Source: Mucilaginibacter polytrichastri
Lineage (GTDB): Bacteria > Bacteroidota > Bacteroidia > Sphingobacteriales > Sphingobacteriaceae
Length of the DNA: 56,941 nt
Reading direction: 5' to 3'
NCBI RefSeq assembly: GCF_001911425.1
Contig: NZ_MPPL01000001.1
Coordinates: 5,591,436-5,648,376, forward strand
Shown here: piece after piece, positions 8,149 through 14,147 of the stretch
How positions within the stretch are numbered: position 1 is the stretch's first letter
Layout: every line of letters begins with the position of its first letter
The notes under the pieces: model-generated
What the model saw: the letters and a program-made list of their open reading frames with translations, nothing else
What the model was told of the DNA's origin: nothing
Databases searched by the model: none
Position numbers and translations under genes: made by a program

Positions 8149-9582
8149 ATGCCGATGCAAAAAGAACAGATCTCTGTATTCAACATGTTTAAAATTGGTA
8201 TCGGGCCATCCAGCTCGCACACCCTTGGCCCGTGGCGCGCCGCCCAGCAGTTTGTTGCTTTGCTGCAACAACGGCAGGTGGTTGAGCTGGTGGTGCAGGT
8301 TAAAATTTTACTCTATGGGTCGCTGGCTAAAACCGGCAAGGGCCACGGTACAGATATAGCTATTCTTTTAGGCTTAAGCGGCGACGACCCGGTTACATTT
8401 GATGTAACACAGATCAATCCAAAAGTTGATAAAATTAAACGCGATCATCAGCTGATATTGGGCAACCATCAGCCCATTAGTTTTTATTTTGACGACGATC
8501 TGATGTTTCTGTTTAACGAGAGCCTGCCGTTTCACCCCAATGCGGTAACGTTTCAGGCTTTTTTAAGCGATGGCAAAGCTGTTTCAGAAACCTATTATTC
8601 AATAGGTGGCGGTTTTGTGGTAAGAGAGAACGAAACCAGTGATGCTTCTCATGAGGTGGATCTTCCCTTCCCGATTGATACCGCCGCCGACCTGCTGCAC
8701 TGGTGCCGTAAAACAGGTTTAAAGATCTCTGAAGTGGTAATGGAGAACGAAATGGCCTGGCGTAGTGAAGACGAGGCAAAATCGAAAATACTCGATATTT
8801 TTAATACCATAAAAGAGTGTATTTACCGTGGTTGCCATACCACTGGTTACCTGCCGGGCGGGCTAAATGTTGGCCGCCGTGCTGCTGCATTGAATAAGAA
8901 ACTAATTGGCAATCGCCCTTACGGCAATTTTGATGAGTGGGTTGCCGCCATCCGCGAAACCGGCGATAGCTTTAAAAATATACTGGATTGGGTGAGTTGT
9001 TTTGCCCTGGCAGTAAATGAAGAAAATGCTTCATTTGGCAGGGTGGTAACTGCGCCAACCAATGGCGCTGCCGGTGTAATACCTGCCGTATTGCAATATT
9101 ACCTGGTGTTTTGCGAAGGCTATACCGATGCCAAAATCATCCAGTTTATGTTTACGGCATCAGAGATCGGGAGCATCTTTAAAAAGGGAGCTACCATATC
9201 TGCCGCTATGGGTGGGTGCCAGGCCGAAATCGGTGTGTCATCTGCAATGGCAGCAGCAGCGCTTACCGAGTGCTTGGGCGGCTCACAGCGACAAGCCATG
9301 ATGGCCGCAGAGATTGCCATGGAACACCATTTGGGCCTAACCTGCGACCCGATAGGCGGCCTGGTGCAAGTCCCCTGCATCGAACGCAACACCATGGGCG
9401 CAATTAAGGCCATTACTGCATCACAGCTGGCCCTGCAAACCAATCCCGATAATGCCAAGGTAAGCCTCGATGCCGTGGTAAAAACCATGTGGCAAACCGC
9501 ACAGGATATGAACTCAAAATATAAAGAAACCTCAGACGGTGGCCTTGCTATCAATATCCCGCTGAGTTTGCCGGAGTGTTAA
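8149..9582 (+). CDS. sdaA: L-serine ammonia-lyase, single-chain iron-sulfur type
   Basis: Converts L-serine to pyruvate and ammonia using a [4Fe-4S] cluster. It is 477 residues, the fused beta-alpha form. The N-terminal domain opens with SVFNMFKIGIGPSSSHTLGP, the SSSHT motif of the family. The C-terminal catalytic domain has APTNGAAGVIPAV, and cluster cysteines are expected among GGCQAEIG, LTCDPIGGLVQVPC and IERN. A second ATG two codons in (8155) is an equally possible start. It ends 3 bases from the convergent SGNH gene with no terminator between. A serine-forming phosphatase fusion lies at 23977, so both serine synthesis and breakdown are represented. Confidence 0.96.
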   Translation: MPMQKEQISVFNMFKIGIGPSSSHTLGPWRAAQQFVALLQQRQVVELVVQVKILLYGSLAKTGKGHGTDIAILLGLSGDDPVTFDVTQINPKVDKIKRDHQLILGNHQPISFYFDDDLMFLFNESLPFHPNAVTFQAFLSDGKAVSETYYSIGGGFVVRENETSDASHEVDLPFPIDTAADLLHWCRKTGLKISEVVMENEMAWRSEDEAKSKILDIFNTIKECIYRGCHTTGYLPGGLNVGRRAAALNKKLIGNRPYGNFDEWVAAIRETGDSFKNILDWVSCFALAVNEENASFGRVVTAPTNGAAGVIPAVLQYYLVFCEGYTDAKIIQFMFTASEIGSIFKKGATISAAMGGCQAEIGVSSAMAAAALTECLGGSQRQAMMAAEIAMEHHLGLTCDPIGGLVQVPCIERNTMGAIKAITASQLALQTNPDNAKVSLDAVVKTMWQTAQDMNSKYKETSDGGLAINIPLSLPEC

Positions 9583-9585
9583 AAG

Positions 9586-10284
9586 CTATTTTTTAAACTG
9601 CTTGTTAATGGCAGCGGCTAATTTTTGAGCCCACAAGCTATACATTTTCCCCGAGGGATGGAGTTTATCACCGGCAATATAACTCTCATCATCTGCCATA
9701 GCACGCGATAGATCGGTAAGGTTTATATAGTTTGCACCCGCCTTTTCGCTCGCGTCTTTATTAATAGCATTGTATTGATCTATCTCTTCGGCAATTTTAT
9801 CGCGGTTGCGGCCATTGGCGTACGGTGTTACGCCCCAATCCGGGATAGAAAGTACAAAAACGTGCCTGGCATTTCCCCCGGTAAATTTTACAGCCCTTTT
9901 AAGCAATAGCGTAAACTCTGTTTGATAAACAGCAATGCCATAATGCTGAAACTGGTTATTTACACCGATAAGCAAGGTTACAAAATCAACCGTTTTTGAA
10001 GTATCGCTGTTACTGATGCCTTTAAGCAGTTCGTCTGTTCGCCAGCCATTTTGGGCAATAAGTACAGGCGCAGCCACTTTTAAATTTTTGTGTTTAAGCA
10101 GGGCTGCCAGTTGATAGGGAAAAGATTGATCTGTACTTACCGCCCTGCCCGTGGTATATGAATCGCCTAGCGCAATATAAGTTAATGAATCGTTAATATT
10201 TTTGTGGGGCGCTAAAGACTGCCCTGTAGCACCGGTATCAACAACTATTGTAAAGAGGAAGAATAAAAAGCTATACTTCTTCAT
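9586..10284 (-). CDS. Secreted SGNH/GDSL-type hydrolase (copy 1)
   Basis: Esterase or lipase-like hydrolase of the SGNH fold, 232 residues with an N-terminal signal (MKKYSFLFFLFTIVV). Block I is LGDSYT with the nucleophile Ser, block III is LIGVNNQ, and block V is DKLHPSGKMY with the catalytic Asp-X-X-His. It is clearly paralogous to its neighbour at 10296, sharing the pattern GDSYTxGxAVxxDQSFPYQLAA and the WGVTPYAN/YSVTPFAA stretch. The genes are 11 bases apart and follow lipB, so one transcript is likely. The substrate is unknown; this compact clade often acts on acyl esters. Confidence 0.88.
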   Translation of the reverse strand: MKKYSFLFFLFTIVVDTGATGQSLAPHKNINDSLTYIALGDSYTTGRAVSTDQSFPYQLAALLKHKNLKVAAPVLIAQNGWRTDELLKGISNSDTSKTVDFVTLLIGVNNQFQHYGIAVYQTEFTLLLKRAVKFTGGNARHVFVLSIPDWGVTPYANGRNRDKIAEEIDQYNAINKDASEKAGANYINLTDLSRAMADDESYIAGDKLHPSGKMYSLWAQKLAAAINKQFKK

Positions 10285-10295
10285 AAGCTCAATGG

Positions 10296-11039
10296 TTATT
10301 TGCCGTTTAAGCTGGGAATCACCTGCTTAATCAGCTCGTTAACCCACAACGTATACATGCTGCCCGATGGGTGCAGGCCATCAACAGCCAGCAGGGAAGG
10401 GTCGGTAGCGGCACCACGCGAAATACCGGTTATGTTTAAATAATGTACGCCGGCAAGGCTGCTTTCATTTTGGTTAATAGCATTATATAAATCGAGTTGC
10501 TGCTTTATGACGTCTTTATTACTATTGGCAGCGAAAGGCGTTACCGAGTAATCTGGAATAGATAGTACGAATACCCGGCTTTTAAACCCGCCTGCCAAAA
10601 TAGTTGCAGTGCTCAGCAAGTCTTTAAAATCGGCTCTGTAGCTATCCGGGTTATAGTTTTGATATTGATTGTTTACGCCGATCAATAAGGTAACGAAAGT
10701 AAAAGTCTTCTTAAAAGCTGCGGCTGAAAGAGCAGCTTTTAACTGGGCAGTAGTCCAGCCGGTGGTTGCTATAATCATCGGGTTTCCCGTATTAAAGTTG
10801 TTGAGCCTTAACTGGGCAGCTAACTGGTAGGGGAAAGACTGGTCTTGCGTAACGGCTTCGCCAATGGTGTATGAATCGCCAAGCGCAAGGTAGGTAACGG
10901 TATCTTTAGCGGTAACAGCAGGTGTTAAAACAGGCTCGTTGGTTATGGGCTGTGTTGTATTATTAATGGTATCCATAGGTTGTTTGCTGCAACCGGTAGC
11001 GGTTGTAATGGCAATTAATATACTGGTTACAATCTTCAT
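10296..11039 (-). CDS. SGNH/GDSL-type hydrolase lipoprotein (copy 2)
   Basis: Paralogue of the downstream gene, 247 residues, with a lipoprotein signal (ATGCSKQ, Cys 17). Hydrolase blocks are LGDSYTIGEA, LLIGVNNQYQNY and VDGLHPSGSMY, so the Ser, Asn and Asp-His residues are all present. Its ATG overlaps the lipB stop codon (ATGA, 11036-11039), indicating translational coupling with lipB. One copy is predicted lipid-anchored and the other signal-peptide exported, which suggests division of labour after tandem duplication. The substrate is not evident. Confidence 0.88.
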   Translation of the reverse strand: MKIVTSILIAITTATGCSKQPMDTINNTTQPITNEPVLTPAVTAKDTVTYLALGDSYTIGEAVTQDQSFPYQLAAQLRLNNFNTGNPMIIATTGWTTAQLKAALSAAAFKKTFTFVTLLIGVNNQYQNYNPDSYRADFKDLLSTATILAGGFKSRVFVLSIPDYSVTPFAANSNKDVIKQQLDLYNAINQNESSLAGVHYLNITGISRGAATDPSLLAVDGLHPSGSMYTLWVNELIKQVIPSLNGK

Positions 11040-11758
11040 CCCACAATCTCCATATCAAACAATACGGAAATATGGTGTGTAAGGATTTTTTTAACTTGTT
11101 TTAGATCAACTTCGGCACCCAGTTCTTGCTGCATTGATGCCACCGCCTTATCATCTATCCCACAGGGCACTATGTTTTTAAAATAGTCCAGGTTGGTGTT
11201 TACATTTAGTGCTAAGCCATGCATAGTTACCCAGCGACTGCAGCGTACACCCATAGCGCAAATTTTACGGGCGTTGTCATTATCTGCATCCAGCCAAACG
11301 CCGGTGTAACCGGGGTAGCGGCCTGCTTTAATACCAAACTCGGCCAGGGTATTAATTACAGCTTCTTCCAGCGTGCGCAGGTAAAGGTGTATATCGGTAA
11401 AAAAATTGTCGAGGTCCAGTATTGGGTAGCTCACCAACTGTCCGGGGCCATGATAAGTGATATCGCCGCCGCGGTTTATAGGGTAGTAAACGGCATGCTT
11501 TTCTTCCAGTCCTTTCTCGTCCAGTAATAAATTTTCGGCCTTGCCGCTTTTGCCCAATGTATATACATGCGGGTGTTCGCAAAATATCAGGTGGTTTTTG
11601 GTGGCTAGCTCTAAAGGCATTTCGTCGCCCGCTACCTGCAGGTTGCGGATGGCTATTTTGGTGTTGACGGTATCGGCAAAAATAGCTTCCTGCTTATCCC
11701 ATGCTTCTTTGTAATCAATTAGCCCCCAATCGTGGTATATTACCTGTTTGTTTTTCAT
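11036..11758 (-). CDS. lipB: Lipoyl(octanoyl) transferase LipB
   Basis: Transfers octanoate from acyl carrier protein to lipoyl domains, the first step of lipoate assembly. It is 240 residues. Conserved parts are the RGGDITYHGPGQLV substrate loop, the catalytic Lys in KICAMGVR (where the family has K-I-A/C-A-hydrophobic-G), TMHGLALNV and the acyl-accepting Cys in NIVPCGI. The first four codons (MKNK) lie in a 22-bp sequence repeated at 12824-12845 beyond the inserted KilA-N gene. The ancestral upstream neighbour was probably the phosphopantetheinyl transferase, 2 bases away. Today a TAATTTTG box brought by the insertion lies just upstream of the start. Confidence 0.96.
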   Translation of the reverse strand: MKNKQVIYHDWGLIDYKEAWDKQEAIFADTVNTKIAIRNLQVAGDEMPLELATKNHLIFCEHPHVYTLGKSGKAENLLLDEKGLEEKHAVYYPINRGGDITYHGPGQLVSYPILDLDNFFTDIHLYLRTLEEAVINTLAEFGIKAGRYPGYTGVWLDADNDNARKICAMGVRCSRWVTMHGLALNVNTNLDYFKNIVPCGIDDKAVASMQQELGAEVDLKQVKKILTHHISVLFDMEIVG

Positions 11759-11768
11759 TGTTATCCTT
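11747..11768. repeat. 22-bp direct repeat, left copy (over lipB start)
   Basis: Identical, base for base, to 12824-12845. Read on the - strand it contains AAGGATAACAATG, that is the ribosome-binding region and start codon of lipB, plus the next three codons. Confidence 0.9.
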
Positions 11769-11772
11769 ATTG

Positions 11773-11780
11773 CAAAATTA
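11773..11780 (-). promoter_or_regulatory. Candidate -7 box for lipB inside the insertion
   Basis: On the - strand the sequence is TAATTTTG, a perfect match to the Bacteroidota TAnnTTTG box, 14 bases before the lipB ATG. A TTG at the proper distance is not seen. If used, the insertion supplies lipB with a promoter. Confidence 0.4.
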
Positions 11781-11796
11781 CAGTAAATAAATTCAA

Positions 11797-11827
11797 TTGA
11801 TAAAGTTGTATAATACCATTAGCTTTA
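11797..11827 (+). promoter_or_regulatory. Candidate promoter of the KilA-N gene
   Basis: TTG (11797-11799), 20 bases, then TAGCTTTA (11820-11827), one mismatch from TAnnTTTG, at the spacing expected for the Bacteroidota primary sigma factor. It lies entirely within the insert, so the cassette carries its own promoter. Confidence 0.5.
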
Positions 11828-11860
11828 CTAAAATAGTTAGTTAAATTAAAATTGACTGAA

Positions 11861-12805
11861 ATGGGTAAGAATATAACGATCGAAGTTCAGGGTAAACAAA
11901 TAACCATTATTAAGAATAATGATATTAATTATGTAAGTCTGACGCAAATAGTCGATAGCTACAATGGGGGCAATGGAAATGGAACGATTGATAGATGGTT
12001 AAGCAATAAAAATACATTAGAGTTTCTTGGGGCTTGGGAGGCAATAGAGAATAAAGATTTTAATTACCCCGAATTCGGGGTAATTAAAAATGAAGCAGGT
12101 GTTAACAGATTCTACATGTCCGCAAAAAAGTGGGTAGAAAAAACAAATGCAATTGGCATACAAGCACGGGCTGGGAGATACGGAGGAACGTTTGCTCATG
12201 AAGATATCGCCATGGAATTTTGCACATGGTTAGATCCTGTTTTTAAGCTTGCAGTTATAAAAGAATTTAAAAGATTAAGAGAAAATGAAGCGAAACAAAT
12301 TGGAGGTCAGTGGGATGTCAGAAGATTTGTTAGTAAAGTTAATTTTAAACTACAAACAGATGCTGTCAAAGAAGTATTGATACCTCTTAGAAATCTTCCA
12401 AAAGAAAAAGAAGGTATTTTGTACGCGGAAGCTTCTGATTTGATTTACTTAGCTATGTTTGGATATACTTCAAAACAATGGAGGGAGACAAATCCAAAAT
12501 TGGCCGCCAAGGGTTTAAATATAAGAGATTTAGCTAATAGTCATCAATTGATAATCTTAGCAAATCTTGAAAATTTGGATTCTGTATTAATAAAAGCAGG
12601 AGTAACTGATAAATATGACAGACTTACAAATTTAAGAAGAGAGGCAATTTCACAAATGAAGTCATTTAGCATAAGTAATGAAATAGATCATGAGCTTGTT
12701 GAAAGTCCTCATTTAGCGAAACAAAAATTAATTGCTGATACTGAAAAGCTCCCTAAGCAGTCGCCAAATCTAGAAGAGGGTAATGGTTATCCTGATTCAA
12801 AATAA
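11861..12805 (+). CDS. KilA-N domain protein, sole gene of an inserted cassette
   Basis: 314 residues from ATG 11861 (MGKNITIEVQ); a TTG three codons earlier (11852) is also open. The N-terminal KilA-N DNA-binding domain (about 1-125) shows YVSLTQIVDSYNG, TIDRWLSNKNTLEFLGAWE and GRYGGTFAHEDIAMEFCTWLDPVFKLAVIKEF, all classic for phage and plasmid KilA-N proteins. The C-terminal half (about 145-280, SDLIYLAMFGYTSKQWRETNP, NIRDLANSHQLIILANLENL) is the helical extension common in chromosomal relatives; its function is unknown. The gene is A+T-rich and opposite in strand to the operon it splits. A regulatory, selfish or defence role is possible, but nothing in the sequence decides. Confidence 0.9.
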   Translation: MGKNITIEVQGKQITIIKNNDINYVSLTQIVDSYNGGNGNGTIDRWLSNKNTLEFLGAWEAIENKDFNYPEFGVIKNEAGVNRFYMSAKKWVEKTNAIGIQARAGRYGGTFAHEDIAMEFCTWLDPVFKLAVIKEFKRLRENEAKQIGGQWDVRRFVSKVNFKLQTDAVKEVLIPLRNLPKEKEGILYAEASDLIYLAMFGYTSKQWRETNPKLAAKGLNIRDLANSHQLIILANLENLDSVLIKAGVTDKYDRLTNLRREAISQMKSFSISNEIDHELVESPHLAKQKLIADTEKLPKQSPNLEEGNGYPDSK

Positions 12806-12823
12806 TAGCCGTGCGACAATTGC

Positions 12824-12845
12824 TTTGTTTTTCATTGTTATCCTT
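12824..12845. repeat. 22-bp direct repeat, right copy (over PPTase stop)
   Basis: Second copy of 11747-11768. On the - strand it includes the TAA stop of the phosphopantetheinyl transferase (12838-12840), then CAATG and the ghost of the lipB N-terminus. The ghost frame runs into the insert and stops after 12 codons. Confidence 0.9.
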
Positions 12846-13476
12846 TTACGTAACCCACCATATAATCTTCATACTGCAAATAACCCACCTGGTAATTAAT
12901 ATCCACATCGCCTTTCAACAACCTTGCAGATACGGTACCTTGTGTGTTAAAGTCAAAAGGTTCGAGCAGGATATTATCAGCAAATGAAACCTCTTTTTGT
13001 CCGTAGCATTTATAAACAGCTTCTTTAACGCACCAGCAAACATATAGCTGCTGTATTTTATGGGCTGGGTCTAAAAACTTCATTTCCTCCGGCCGCATAA
13101 ACTTGTGGGCAATACGTTCTACTTTTTCTTTAATCTGTTCAATATCAATACCCACCGGTTTGTTTTTGCTGAGCATTACAGCAGCATAATCAAACGAATG
13201 GCTCAGGGAGATCTGGTAGGGGAGGTCTACCAGGTACGGCTTTCCGTGGGCATCCACCCGGCAATCAATATATTGCTCGGTTTTAAGCATTTTGCGTAGC
13301 AATACCCTTGTGCCCAGCCAGTGCAGGTTTCTTTTTCCTTTGCTTAGTTTTTCAACATAGGCTTGCTCATCATCATTAAGTTGGAGCTGATTATAAAGTT
13401 CATCAGCCTCTTCCTCAATCTTCCAAAGAGCAAATTCAGTATCCGGGTCCACCTGTTGGCGGTACGCTATAGCCAT
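12838..13476 (-). CDS. 4'-phosphopantetheinyl transferase superfamily protein
   Basis: Transfers the phosphopantetheine arm of CoA to a carrier protein. At 212 residues it is of the two-lobed Sfp/AcpT size. Seen are the Mg-binding PVGIDIEQI (G-I-D-I/V-E) and CWCVKEAVYKCYG (W-x-x-K-E-A-x-x-K), plus the SLSHSFDYAAV strand of the first lobe. It directly preceded lipB before the KilA-N insertion: the stop codon and lipB start would be 2 bases apart. Acyl carrier protein is the substrate donor for LipB, a reasonable functional link. Whether it serves fatty acid synthesis or a secondary pathway cannot be told. Confidence 0.9.
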   Translation of the reverse strand: MAIAYRQQVDPDTEFALWKIEEEADELYNQLQLNDDEQAYVEKLSKGKRNLHWLGTRVLLRKMLKTEQYIDCRVDAHGKPYLVDLPYQISLSHSFDYAAVMLSKNKPVGIDIEQIKEKVERIAHKFMRPEEMKFLDPAHKIQQLYVCWCVKEAVYKCYGQKEVSFADNILLEPFDFNTQGTVSARLLKGDVDINYQVGYLQYEDYMVGYVKG

Positions 13477-13552
13477 AAAAGTAAAATTGCAAAATCGATG
13501 GCAAACTTATGTCAAATAATTATAAATTAGTACGCTAAGCATAGCCTAATAT

Positions 13553-14089
13553 ATGATTTTATCGGATAAGCGCATTTTAGAGGAAATTGAAAAAGGACAC
13601 ATCATTATTGAGCCTTTTTACCGCGAAAACCTGGGGACCAATTCGTACGATGTACACCTGGGTAAACACCTGGCAACTTACCGCAGCCGGGTGCTGGATG
13701 CCAAACTACACAACGAGATAGACCACTTTGAGATCCCGAAAGATGGCTTTGTTTTACAGCCCAATACGTTATACTTAGGCGTTACGGTTGAATATACCGA
13801 AACGCATAAACACGTGCCTTTTTTAGAAGGTAAATCGAGCACCGGGCGTTTGGGTATTGATATCCATGCCACTGCCGGTAAAGGCGATGTGGGTTTCTGT
13901 AATACCTGGACGCTGGAGATCTCATCTACCCAACCTGTGCGAATTTATGCGGGCATGCCTATTGGGCAGCTCATTTATTTTGTAGTAGAGGGCGATATCG
14001 AAACGCTTTATAATACCAAAGGCGATGCAAAATATAATAACCCAACAACCCGCCCTGTTGAAAGCATGATGTGGAAGAATAAGTTTTAA
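13553..14089 (+). CDS. dcd: dCTP deaminase
   Basis: Deaminates dCTP to dUTP, the source of dUMP for thymidylate. 178 residues. Family marks are MILSDKRILEEIEKGHI, the N-terminal IxPF strand, LEGKSSTGRLGIDIHATAGK (nucleotide-binding loop) and a Glu in TWTLEIS at the expected catalytic position. It ends in the conserved region YNTKGDAKYNN. Single gene on the + strand, divergent from the phosphopantetheinyl transferase. Confidence 0.95.
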   Translation: MILSDKRILEEIEKGHIIIEPFYRENLGTNSYDVHLGKHLATYRSRVLDAKLHNEIDHFEIPKDGFVLQPNTLYLGVTVEYTETHKHVPFLEGKSSTGRLGIDIHATAGKGDVGFCNTWTLEISSTQPVRIYAGMPIGQLIYFVVEGDIETLYNTKGDAKYNNPTTRPVESMMWKNKF

Positions 14090-14147
14090 AACAAACTGAT
14101 GCTAGCGGGCGTACTAGTATAATATAATTTACCTATTACCTGTATTC

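Larger units (their letters stand above)
11747..12845 (+). mobile_element. KilA-N gene cassette flanked by 22-bp direct repeats
   Basis: About 1.08 kb holding one gene (KilA-N protein, + strand) opposite to the surrounding - strand operon and bounded by perfect 22-bp direct repeats. Removing one repeat plus the insert restores a tight junction: the phosphopantetheinyl transferase ends GTA AAA GGA TAA, then CA, then the lipB ATG. The right copy still carries an orphan MKNK start. The insert is visibly more A+T-rich than the flanks and encodes no recognisable recombinase. Mobility is inferred from this arrangement. Confidence 0.75.
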
